From Heliocybe sulcata (taxonomy: Eukaryota; Basidiomycota; Agaricomycetes; Gloeophyllales; Gloeophyllaceae), in contig ML213503.1 in assembly GCA_004369045.1 (NCBI GenBank), positions 2,196,712-2,260,711 on the forward strand: a DNA stretch of 64,000 bases, read 5' to 3'. Position numbers and translations under genes: made by a program. This document shows, piece after piece, positions 1-10,029 of the stretch. Numbering within the stretch: position 1 is the stretch's first letter; every line of letters starts with the position of its first letter. The notes beneath the pieces were generated by a model that made no database searches, was not told the origin of the DNA, and saw only the letters and a list, made by a program, of their open reading frames with translations.

Positions 1-4
1 CGGA

Positions 5-247
5 TCATTGGCTTTGTGAAGGACGACGGATTTCGCTCCGAAAGATGGGAGTGGCCGTTTCTTCGACCGGGGTACGCTCCGCACTCAGAGGAGCTACTCC
101 CACGACGTCGACAGTCGACATGGTATGCACTTTTTGCTCAAATAGGAAGACGATCTGCTCGACAGTCACGAGCTGGGCATACGAACTCTGTCCTCTTCCC
201 CACGCTTCGATCGCGGCCTCGTATGGCAGGCCAATTTCCCTTTGCAT
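5..247 (-). CDS. Possible hypothetical protein exon at the window edge
   Basis: An 80-residue open frame begins at an ATG at 247 and runs leftward to a stop at 5-7. The translation has ordinary amphipathic composition (it begins MQREIGLPYEAAIEAWGRG) rather than shadow-frame composition, so it may be a real exon. I do not recognise the family. The downstream end looks abrupt, and a splice donor before the stop could carry the gene out of the window. It would be transcribed divergently from the gene at 662. Evidence is frame quality only. Confidence 0.3.
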   Translation of the reverse strand: MQREIGLPYEAAIEAWGRGQSSYAQLVTVEQIVFLFEQKVHTMSTVDVVGVAPLSAERTPVEETATPIFRSEIRRPSQSQ

Positions 248-661
248 GCACACACGACATGTGCAGTCGCCAACTCAATGTGGCTGTGAACTTTGTTCTA
301 TTCGGAATAGAGGTGCCCGCCGGACCAAGGTTGGTTTCGGCCCAAGGTAAAGGTCTATGTTGTGCCGACGCAACTGTGCGGAATCAATGGGATACAGAGG
401 GCGCGAGGATGGCTGGGTACATCGGCAAGTGACCGGGCTCCAGGGTTCTGGCGCGAGGTCTTTCATTTAGATCGCAATCTTATAGGCATGGTCGGCACCG
501 ATTACTTCGTCTGTCACACCTTCTTTGCCTCCTTCGTCCGTCACGCTCTTTGCTCGGCCGTCGCATCAAACACTTATATAACCCGTGCCGTCATGCGCTG
601 CACTGGCATCCCACCCTCACCCAGTAATCTGGCGCACCCGTCCTCCAGCGTCTATTGCGCC
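248..661. promoter_or_regulatory. Divergent intergenic region with a TATA box for the gene at 662
   Basis: No convincing gene lies here. A perfect TATATAA is at 575-581 on the + strand, 81 nt upstream of the ATG at 662, a suitable place for a core promoter element. I see nothing else specific. Confidence 0.45.
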
Positions 662-1989
662 ATGGCCACGGAACCAGACCACTATTACAGACGCGGCTTC
701 ACCGAACACTCCAACGACCTCGAGATCCGAACGGTGAGAAGAGACTGCACGAACGGTTATCGACCACTAAGCTCTGCTTCGTCTAGGCTGATTACTCTGA
801 TGCTGAAGAGTCCGCTATCCTGACCCCTCCGCCTTACGCGTCTGCCTATGGTCCATTCCAGGATGGGTGTTACACCGTCCAGCCCGAAGAGCACAGTTTT
901 GCCGCGCAGCAATACGCAGCCCCATACCTGTCTTATGACAACCCCAGTCAATACTATCAGCAGCTTCCCGACCAAGTCTGGGTCCCTTCTCTCGGTTACC
1001 CTCACAGCGTCGCCAATCACGCAGCTCCTTCCGCGGCCGATGAGGGTGAACTCGTCTATCCGTCCGAGCCAACTGATATCCACGCGCCTATTTCGGTCCC
1101 GCATGGATTTTCTTCGTCTCAAGACCTTGGTGGCCAGCTTCTCTCGTCCGCGCCAGAAGGCCCAGTCGCCCAGTCTTCCAACCATCTCTCTACATTGCCT
1201 CGTTTCCAGAGCGTCTCCTCTGGTGCAAACTTGGATCCGCTTGTTCCTGTTAATTTCAACACCTTCCCTACGCCCAGCGAACTGCTGACGGACTTGACGG
1301 CACGCGAAGCGGCTGCTCAAGGTCATACTGAATTTCCGGAGCCTGCCGGTGGCCCAAAGGTGGAGACGCAAAGGAAAGCGCGACAAAGAGCTGTGGCGGA
1401 GAGTGTGGGATTCGTTCCGACTGATCCGTAGGTGTCTCCAGTACTTTGATCGTCGCGGTAGCGCTGAGTAGACCATGTGACAAACCATAGGGACACCATA
1501 TCTTCACATGACAAGAAGCGTCATTACCTGGAATGTTTAGAGCAATACGTACTGTATCTGCATGAACAATTCCGCCTGCTTGGGCAGGAACCGGTGAAGC
1601 TTGAGCGAGTATCGACCTATCGGGGGCTTAGCAGTCGCTCTATCAGGGTCAGTGCATTCCGATCACACGTCCGGAATATCTCTCTCAAAGGGCTCTTATC
1701 TGCTAGACTCTTTTGGTGCATATGCAGGAACAATTGCGCAAGCACCATGGGCGGACGCTGGAAGAGGAGCAAACTGTAAGTAATTCCTTCTATGTCGCTT
1801 TAAATCGGAGCGGTCTTGTGGGTATTCGGGCGGGCTATATCCACGCCTGATTGAAGACCCATGAGTTATGTGTATGCCATGGCACTTTCTAATCACATTT
1901 TCTTTCAGTTTGCTGACCTTCGCGACGCCCTGACGGCCCAAGAAGCTGCTGCTACAGCGCAACAGTCGAGACGTTTTTCTGCGCCTTAG
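662..1989 (+). CDS. Basidiomycete hypothetical protein, low-complexity N-terminus and conserved C-terminal helical region
   Basis: A five-exon model reads cleanly: exon 1 is 662-733, exon 2 starts at 787 after a CTAG acceptor, and later exons start near 1490, 1708 and 1910; the stop is at 1987-1989. The first roughly 200 residues are rich in Pro, Ser, Tyr and Gln with repeated Tyr and Pro patches. The last 90 or so are charged and helical, with the stretches KKRHYLECLEQYVLYLHEQ and RVSTYRGLSSRSIR, then a Gln/Ala-rich end. The helical part resembles an uncharacterised protein I associate with Agaricomycetes. No enzyme motif, signal peptide or membrane segment is visible. A nuclear or scaffold role is possible but not shown. 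Confidence 0.7.
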
Positions 1990-3571
1990 CCGCACCATGA
2001 AATTACAGCAAGTCCTCGCCTTCATTCCATTGCCTGTCCAGTATTTGCCTCAAACACGGCGCGCAAATCCTCCGCTGGCAGCCACTGGGCTTTGTTTCAT
2101 CTACATTATCCCCTTTGACCTTCTCCGTTGTAAATATTTGCACTTCGCTTTCCTCCACTTGGCGAAGTCAGCTCGCACGTCCCTGTCTCACATACCCTTT
2201 TATCGTGTCAGGTTTTACACAAATTCTGCCTCTCGACAGGCATATTGTATGTTACGAAACATTGTAGTTAGTACCGGTAGGTAAGTAGCCAATCTGCTCT
2301 GTGTGTAATGCGGGTGTCGCTGTAATGTATCCTCGAGTGCATGTGTATCATACCCGTATAACCGGATGCTGTCGGTGAATTGAAAGGTCCGTCGTCTGAC
2401 GCTCAAAGAATGAGTAGGGCTAAACACGGCTAGTAGAGACCAACATCCAAAGCCTAGCGCTAGCGCTGACGGGTGCAAGTTTCTTAGACAGTTCCGACCA
2501 TGGATGCATGAACGTTTAACGTTCTACAACTTGATCTGGGAGATGCGATTAGTGGGCAAATGTCGGCATATCTCCAAGATTACGGCAGTGAAGCGCTTGA
2601 AGCTATGCATTGAATGACGGACGTGCCCTATCGAACATCCATCGCCCTGAGAAGTGGTTGCGGCTACGTACCCGATTGCTTACCACCTGGCCGGGAGTAA
2701 GGTTTGTCGCCTACAGCAAACCATGTGCCAGGGCTTTAACTCTGCGGATATGAATGTCTTCTCGACTTCTGAGCCTCCTGGGTGGGTGCTGTTATCTTGA
2801 TATCAGCTTCTCGGCAACTAGCATGTGCGGAAAAGAGAGAAGTGGTAATGTTTCATATTTAGCATTTTTTAGCATTCGAGGGAAGGGCGTTTCTGGTTGC
2901 TCGCGGAAGTCGGAATGCCTTTTACCGAAGCTCCGCGGCCTCGTTGGCTGGTGAGGATATACCCGATGGAGGGATCGAGTTCAGGTATTCATAGCTGGGT
3001 GCGCGGAGTGGGTGAGGCAGGAGGGAATGAATGGCATTACGGAAATCTGCGTGGGGGAGAACCGCGACTGGATGCAGACTGTGGTAGTCATCGGTTGAGT
3101 ACCTATCAGGACTGAAGCATGAGCATGGGGAGCACGTAAGAAGGCCGAGGGGTAACTGAGTACTGACCGACGGCACCTTCCTTTAAATATGACCCTGCTG
3201 CAGCATACAAACCTTGTATTAATGGCCCTGTACCATCTACTCGATTTGCTTCCGTCGCTCGAACGTGGATAGGGCCGAAATGGACCGGTCCGGGATCGGA
3301 GACCGGCAGCCGGCGACCCGCCGAGAAAATTCGAGTGGCTGATCACTCGATCTCATCGACCACACAAGTAACCTATTGCCACCTCTATCTTTGTAACTGC
3401 TCCTCGTACCATCACCTCATCACAGCACGCCAATCTGACCTCCTACGCCTTCGATCTTCCGTTACACCGCACCAACCGAACTCGAGCGCGCGACTGAATC
3501 AGAGCCAGTGGCCTGACTAATACATCCAACGCCAATCGCCCACCGAACGACTCTCTTTTGTTCCGGAAAGG
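1990..3571. other. Intergenic stretch, no supported gene
   Basis: About 1.6 kb between the hypothetical gene and eIF4E. Short open frames occur on both strands, but none has a recognisable domain, plausible splicing or coding-like composition. The last 250 bases become pyrimidine-rich, fitting the eIF4E promoter and leader. I see no RNA gene or repeat. Confidence 0.5.
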
Positions 3572-4724
3572 ATGACGTCTGTATCCTCGTCTCTTCCTCC
3601 TGCTGCCCTTCAGGCCTCTAAATCTGCTTTGGCTGCGGCTCTGGCCGATAACAACATCCCGGAAACTGTCGACAGTTCCGTTACCAACGGCAATGGCAAG
3701 GAGCACGGCGAGGAGGACGGGGAGCCCGGAGAGATCCAGGAGGTGGATATGCAACAGCAGGCGGAGACGCTCCGTACGGTGTTCAGTGATCCTACGAACT
3801 TCAATGTGAAGGTAAGCATGGTTGCTTGTAGTATCACGTAATAGGGTTTGAATGCGCGATTTGGCCAATGCAGCACCCACTGTTTTCGCCGTGGACGCTG
3901 TGGTTCGACTCTCCGGCGACGAAGGGGCGGAACCTGCCTCAGACGCCTATTTCTGCGTTTCCTCAGACGCCGCTGCCGCAGACGCCTGGTGTGGCTGCCG
4001 CGGCTGGATGGATGGAGGATATCAAGCGAGTTATCAATTTCGACAGTGTAGAAGAATTCTGGGGGTATGTTGCTCTTCCTGCTCTTCTTGAGATGTCGGA
4101 CTAATGCCAATGTCAAGTTTGTACAATAATATCGTTCCTCCGTCCAAACTGCCGCAAAAGGCGAACTACTATCTCTTCAAGGTATGAATTGTCGTCTATT
4201 GCGCTGAGCTCCGTATTCACTATTCCGTGCAGGAGGGAATTATTCCAGCATGGGAAGACGAAGCGAACAAAAACGGTGGGAAGTGGAGTATCCAGCTGCC
4301 GAAAGAGAAGAACCGCAACAACATCGACCAATATTGGCTTTACACCGTAAGCTTTGTTGCTCCTGTACTCCGTGTCTGCACCTGAGTCGCGTGGTTACAG
4401 ATGCTTGCTGCCATTGGCGAGACGTTCGACCCTTTTCTGACGAGCGCGGAGCCCGGTGAGAGCCGGGACTCCTTGGTGACCGGCGTCATCGTCTCGACAC
4501 GGCCGCAGTTCTACCGTATTTCGATTTGGACGAGGCAGGCGCCGGGAGCGGAGGACGATACGCTGCGAGAAAGAATAGAGACTATTGGGAAGCACTTCAA
4601 GACAGGCGTGCTGGGGTATCCGGAGAATCAGAAGTTGGGCGGACCGTTGGCAACGGAGGTGGAATTCATGTCGCACAAGGACTCGGAGAAGAAGGGGAAG
4701 GCTGCGAAGAAGATCATTGTGTGA
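3572..4724 (+). CDS. Translation initiation factor eIF4E (mRNA cap-binding protein)
   Basis: This cytoplasmic factor binds the 7-methylguanosine cap and recruits eIF4G for initiation. Five exons (3572-3811, 3874-4064, 4118-4181, 4233-4346, 4401-4724) give 310 residues. After an acidic 80-residue N-terminus the conserved core starts HPLFSPWTLWFD at exon 2, followed by FDSVEEFWGLYNN, the NYYLF segment, IIPAWEDEANKNGGKW (which includes the cap-binding Trp-Glu) and a C-terminal region ending in lysines. Trp residues expected to sandwich the cap are present. Between the first and second core strands lies an insert with three PQTP units. Intron phases join the motifs without a gap. Identity is secure; an isoform role cannot be told from sequence. 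Confidence 0.95.
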
Positions 4725-5184
4725 GATGTTGTATTGGTAGGATGGGGGCGTGCCCGCCTTTTTGTGCAGGACTCCCGTATTGCTTATTTAATTTATATCA
4801 GCTTCGTACACGCGTTGCGTTCTCGCAGTTCTTGACAATTGATACTCTAATACTGTATCTATGGATCTTGAATCGCATTTTCTCTTCATTCCCTGGACGC
4901 GTATGTCTTCGGCAGCGGCGGTGTGGCACGACGGAGAAGAGTCCGGGGGAGATAGCCGGCAGCCGAGGGACGTGGCGGTGCAGACCAGGGGTAAATCAGG
5001 ATGACGTAGAGGGCGACTGACGCGGTGGCGCGAAAGCTTGTTAGGTTGGTGTAACCAGGTAAGTTTGGGGAGAGCAGTGCATCACTGCAGTGCGTTTCAG
5101 TCCGCAGTCGTCATTCTGTTCTCTCATATACAACGTCGCCAAGGAGCAGAACAATTTTTCCCTTTGACCCCGACCATCATCACC
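4725..5184. other. Intergenic region between eIF4E and the eisosome gene
   Basis: The 460 bases hold the eIF4E 3' UTR and the eisosome gene promoter and leader. I see no other gene or distinct motif. Confidence 0.5.
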
Positions 5185-7066
5185 ATGTCTGGATTCCTAT
5201 CGTCCATCGCGGACAAGGCGCAATCTGCTATTCAGGGCTCGTCGTTGGCGCAGCGCATCCCTGGTACTGGGCGCGCGACGAGTCCGGCTGGGGGTGATCA
5301 GCAAGCTGGAGGGAAGACGTCGCACCGATCTCACGCCTTGGAGGCGTTGCAGCACCAGATCAGGGCATTTGGCCAGCAGTACTCGTGAGTCTGCTCTTGA
5401 CTCGTCACACTGTGCTGATATTGAGATATAACGCGTTTGTAGGAGCTCTACAACCCCGGTACAGAAGATAATCACTTCTCAGAAAGGTGTCGCGCTTGAT
5501 GTCGATAGCTTGTCCCGAGATGGGAAGGCGCAGAGTAAGGAGCTGTATATGTGGGGACAGACGGAAGGGCAAGATCTTAAAGATGGTATGTCGCATCACT
5601 TGCGTGCACCATGTACAGGAGTTGACAGCCCGTGATAGTCACCGATCGCCTAGCGCACCTCAACTTCCTCCAAGGCTGCCTCGCAGAAGCCCTCGCGAGC
5701 AAGCTCGACGCGGCGCGTGCACCCATGAAGGCACTCAGAGATGCCGAGAACAGCCTGGTTCCTAAGCGCCAAACCCGGGCTTCGCTGGAGAACCAGATCG
5801 GGAGGATCGAGCACGATCAGCCGAAGGGATTGGAGAAGAGGTTGGCGGAGCTGAAGCAGCAGCTCGCTAAAGCTGAGCAGGAGGATGAGCCTCTGGAGAA
5901 GGAGATTGAGATTTTGAAGAGGAAGGCGGTGCGAGACAGTGAGGCTCAGAAGTGGGCGGCGTTGAGAGAGGTGAGGTGGTATAGACGTCGTTCACTTTCG
6001 TGGATTACTAACTGCTTTTGATCAGTATGGCGAGAAGCTGTCTCTCCTTGCTCAAGCGTCGGAAGGAATTATCAATAACCTCCCTTCAGTACCTCCGTCA
6101 TCGGCAGAACCTTATAAGGGCTTGCAGGCAACGGGTGAAGTGCGTGCGTCGTTGCAACACGCCCTGGACAACTACAAGACTGGCCAGATCGATCTCTACA
6201 CTTACAATACCAACCCGTCCAGTCTGCGTAAATCAGACACGCGCAGTTTCGGCGAGACGCATGCTTCCGAGCTGTCAAGTATCAACACCGCGGAGGCATC
6301 CACGGCGATGCAGCCAAGCATTCCGATCACCCCACCAGCCCAGAATGTACCACTCCCAGGCTCTCCTGCAATCGCTACCCACCACAGTCCATCAACGCAG
6401 TCCCTGCACTCGGATGTGTCGGTGAAGTCGGGATCGCCGGGGACGGCACTCGCGTCTTCTCCGTCAGGAGTGATGTCACCTCCTCTCAACCCGGCTTTGC
6501 TGAACCAAGCACCAGCGCCGATTCCTATGCCCTCTTCCCCACCTATGTCTAGCATTTCGCCTGCTGTACCTGTGGACCCGATTAACCCCGCGAAGAAGGC
6601 CCTCGCTATCACGCCTACAGTGGCGGAGACGGGAGTGCCTGTGTCTGCTGGAGCAGATGGACCAGGACCTTCGAGCGGGTCGCTGAAGGACCTGAAGTCG
6701 CCTGCTAGCGCGATGTCCCCGCCGCGTAGCGGCGGATTGCCGCCGGTGGCTGAGGTCAACACTCCTCTGGAGATGCCGGGGCCGACTGTGCCTCCGGCTA
6801 CTGGCGGTTTTGAGAGCGCCGAGGACGAGAAGAGGAGGCTCGAGCGGGAGGACAGGGAGCGGATTTTGAGGGAGGGAGGGTCGGGTTTGACTGCGACGAG
6901 GCCTGAGCATGAGTCTGCTGAGGACGAGAAGAAGAGGTTGGAGAGAGAAGAGCGGGAGAGAGTGCTGAGAGGGGATACCGCTGCTACCGGCCAAGGTGCC
7001 AACCATGATGCGCCGCAAGATGGAGAAGAGCTGCCGCCTTACCAGGATATCCAACCTGATATGTAA
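5185..7066 (+). CDS. PIL1: Eisosome core component (Pil1/Lsp1-type BAR protein)
   Basis: Pil1-family BAR proteins assemble under the plasma membrane to form eisosomes, furrows that organise membrane domains and respond to sphingolipid signalling. The start MSGFLSSIADKAQSAIQG is the typical membrane-inserting N-terminus. Exons starting near 5443 and 5638 carry the BAR region with the landmarks KELYMWGQTEGQDLKD and VTDRLAHLNFLQG, then a Lys/Glu-rich coiled coil. An exon from about 6027 continues with YGEKLSLLAQASEGIINNL. After the BAR (about residue 290) comes a Pro/Ser/Thr-rich tail of roughly 270 residues, longer than the yeast proteins, ending in two SAEDEK-type charged repeats. Four short introns interrupt it. 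Whether it matches Pil1 or Lsp1 cannot be decided. Confidence 0.93.
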
Positions 7067-7406
7067 GAGTCAGAATGATGTGTTGAACTAATGTAGGATA
7101 CTTTGTTGGACAGTCGTTTACACCTTCTTGGTATGATACCTTGTACATTAGAATGGCCCACATTTCTCGTATTATGATGTTTTGCACGGGAGAGCCTCGG
7201 GGAGAGCACGTGATAGCCGACAATTATCAGATAAGATGCTGACTGACGCAGTCCTCCGGCAATGACATTTTCAGCGGAGTTCGCGGGCCTTCTTCCGCCG
7301 GTGCTCGCTTTCCCCGCGACAAACTTATCTCCTCCTCATTCAAGCAGGATTCTGGGTTTCTCTTTGGTAGTCTCTGGCTATACGATAGGATCGACTATTT
7401 TGTGAG
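7067..7406. other. Intergenic region between the eisosome and carrier genes
   Basis: 340 bases holding one 3' UTR and the next promoter. No other feature is seen. Confidence 0.45.
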
Positions 7407-8609
7407 ATGCATGAATTTCACGCAAAGCTGGTCGCAGCGGCGACGGGGTCGTCTATGACAGCCCTGACTAGTTCGTGCCTATTTATCTTTCGACCAGCGA
7501 TGGCGTGCTTACAGTCTTGTATGCAGTGACCCCTTTCGATGTCATCAAGACGCGTCTGCAGACGCAACCACCACCACAGCCGCCACCGCTCTTCCCTCAA
7601 CCTGGTGCCGGTAGATGTTGTCAGCCCGCCAATGTTCCCTGTGTGCGGAATATGTCTTCACTAGCGCGCCCCATGACAGTGCAAACTGCGTCCGGTGAAG
7701 TGGTGTGTATATGGGACCATGGCATGCTCAGAACCGAGAGAGTCAATGGGTTTATGGATGCAGCGCGACATGTATGGCGTGCGGAGGGCATTGCGGGCTT
7801 GTGGAAGGGTGCGGGGACGACACTGTAAGGAGTCTCTCTCGACCGCGGATTAAACATGGCGTACTGACCTGTACAACAGAATCATTGGCGTACCCTCGTC
7901 CACGTGTTACATGATGACATATGACCATCTCCTCCGCAACGTCCTCCCTCCCCTCTTCCCCTCGCAAACATTCGTCCCGCTCACAGCCGGCATGATCGCA
8001 CGAGCCTCCATCACATCGCTCGCTTCCCCTCTCGAACTCATCCGAACGAATCTCCAATCAACGCCACTTTCACCCGACCGCCCGCATACCCTGACATCCG
8101 TCCTCACGTCAATACGCGGGCTCGTGCGGGAACAAGGCGTGCGCTGTCTATGGCGAGGGCTGGGACCAACACTCTGGAGAGACGTACCATTCAGCGGTCT
8201 CTACTGGGCGAGTTACGAGTCGTGGAAGAATGCGTTCGGTCGGAGAGGGCACAAGGGAGCGATGGTCGCGTTTTTCAGTGGGGCTGTGAGCGGGATGACA
8301 GCTGCTCTTGTGACATCCCCATTCGACGTCCTCAAGACACGGCGGCAGGCATTGCTTATGTCCACTGCTGGCAAGCAGACGACGGCTACCTTCCCCTTGC
8401 TGGCACAAATCTGGCGTAACGAGGGCGTCAAGGCGTTCTTCGCTGGCATAGGCCCGCGAATGATCAAAATTGCACCGGCATGTGGTATTATGATTGCATG
8501 CTTTGAGGTGAGTCACGTCGTCCTTGGCCATATGAAGAAATAACCGCTGACCGTTTCTTTTCGTCAGGGTGTTGGACGGTTCCTGTCAGAGACTATAGAC
8601 GAGATTTAG
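7407..8609 (+). CDS. MTM1: Mitochondrial carrier of the Mtm1 / SLC25A39-SLC25A40 type
   Basis: Inner-membrane carrier. This family is tied to mitochondrial glutathione import in animals and to manganese/iron handling in yeast Mtm1. Four exons: 7407-7470, one from 7527, one from about 7881, and a short last exon near 8568. The three Px[DE]xx[KR] signatures are all present: PFDVIK, PLELIR and PFDVLK, each followed by a transmembrane pair. The long loop after the first signature, with Pro repeats and a Cys-containing CVRNMSS segment, matches this subfamily rather than ADP/ATP or phosphate carriers. The ATG at 7407 is chosen because its short first exon gives the expected helix 1 (LVAAATGSSMTALT) before PFDV. 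Substrate is inferred from the family. Confidence 0.85.
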
Positions 8610-8757
8610 ACTTACGATACAGCAGCCGATATTGTATTATATACACACTAATGACACATCAGAGGACCCAGGAATAATGTATGGAAGATACACTCCACTC
8701 TATCCAGTCCGAAAACTACAAGCTACATGCAATGGAAAGAGATGCCCACATTACCCG

Positions 8758-9861
8758 CTAACCGAGACGATTCAACTTCTTCTTAGCAGCAGTAAGCTTG
8801 TCACCTGTCCGGTCGACATCGTTCGTAAGGTCGTCAAGAAGCTCATTCTGTTCTGATATCTCCTGGTGGATCGCGAGACCGAGATGCTTCAATCGTTGTA
8901 GCACGGAAGTCATCTGCGACACCTGCACGTCCTGCTGCTCCATCTTGTCCGCCTGCAGCTGGAAGACGCCATGGTCGTCCAGAGGCCTCGTCTCCTCCGT
9001 CTCGACAGGCTTCGCACCAAACACTCTCGTGACGGGTGCGTTCCGGAACCCAGTCCCAGTCCCAGATGATGATGAGACCCCGCCGAGCAAGGCCGCCCTA
9101 TCGCCATCAGCCGCGGGATTCCGTTGTGCAGCCGTCGCCCCCAGCCCGCGCGACGTCATCCTCGCCACAGTGACCATCTTCGACAGCTTCTCGCAGTCGT
9201 CCTGGAGGCGCGCCACCATGTCCGTGCGGCGCTGCAGCTCGCCCTCGCTCATCCCACGCATCCCGAGCTCCGCGAGCCCCTTGCCCAGCGCGCCCGCGCG
9301 CGTGATGACCCCCGCGAGCTTCTTCTTCGCCTCGACGTTCGCCTTGTGCGCGCCCGACGGGTCGCTGCGGTCCGCGAGGGCGTCGCGCTTGTTGATGTCC
9401 GCGCGCACGTCGCGCAGGCGCGCCTGGAGCTCCATGTGCTCGTCCAGCCAGCTCGCGCTCGTGAACTGCGTCGGGCTGAGCAGGCCGCCCTCCATGCCCG
9501 CCTGCTTCCCGACCGGCACGCCGAGGAAGTCTTTGAAGGCGTAGCACTCCCGCCATCGCTCGTCCTTGGAGCTGATGATCGCCCGCAGGTACGCTTCCAG
9601 CCCAGCTCGTCGTTCCTCGAGCAGTCCCGCGTCATTTCGCGACCGTAGTAATGAGAACCGGTGCTTAGGAGGTAAGGGTGCAGGCGGCTCTGAGCCAGTG
9701 ACTTTGGTGAGTTCTGTGTGGAGGTCCTCGAATTCGGAGTAACGTCGCCACATCTGCCATGATCGGACGGGAGCCTGGATTTCAATGCGGTAAACGACGT
9801 GAGGCTTGGGATCAGAGCGCTCTTCGTGGTTGCGAATGTGGATGGCTTGGATTGCGGTCAT
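8758..9861 (-). CDS. VAM7: Vacuolar Qc-SNARE with PX domain (Vam7-like)
   Basis: A single-exon 367-residue protein. Residues about 5-118 form a PX domain, with VVYRIEIQAPVRSWQMWRRY and RRYSEFEDLH, then the Pro-rich PAPLPPKHRF that follows PX phosphoinositide pockets, and a closing YAFKDFLGV. A middle coiled region carries many Arg and Ala. The last 65 residues are a SNARE helix, including HQEISEQNELLDDL, whose Gln is the expected zero-layer residue. There is no C-terminal membrane anchor, as in yeast Vam7, which binds PI3P and drives homotypic vacuole fusion with Vam3, Vti1 and Nyv1. It converges with the carrier gene, 148 nt apart. Confidence 0.9.
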   Translation of the reverse strand: MTAIQAIHIRNHEERSDPKPHVVYRIEIQAPVRSWQMWRRYSEFEDLHTELTKVTGSEPPAPLPPKHRFSLLRSRNDAGLLEERRAGLEAYLRAIISSKDERWRECYAFKDFLGVPVGKQAGMEGGLLSPTQFTSASWLDEHMELQARLRDVRADINKRDALADRSDPSGAHKANVEAKKKLAGVITRAGALGKGLAELGMRGMSEGELQRRTDMVARLQDDCEKLSKMVTVARMTSRGLGATAAQRNPAADGDRAALLGGVSSSSGTGTGFRNAPVTRVFGAKPVETEETRPLDDHGVFQLQADKMEQQDVQVSQMTSVLQRLKHLGLAIHQEISEQNELLDDLTNDVDRTGDKLTAAKKKLNRLG

Positions 9862-10029
9862 GGCGGGAGACGTCTAGGAGCTGTCGATGCGCGAGCTGCA
9901 AGTGGCATGTAGTAATCGGACCGTCTCCCAGGCACTGCTGCATGCAGGCTCCTGTGACGTTGTGGCACGCGCACGAGTCATTTCGACTACTCAAGTAAAG
10001 GTAGAAGAGCATAGGTAACGGTCACAAAG

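Noticed and set aside
6202-7002. A 266-residue minus-strand frame across the eisosome gene tail
   Set aside because: Mirror of a Pro/Ser-rich coding tail on the + strand. No recognisable domain.
8798-9648. Long + strand frames opposite Vam7
   Set aside because: Arg/Ser/Cys-biased shadows of a GC-rich coding sequence. The minus strand has PX and SNARE motifs.
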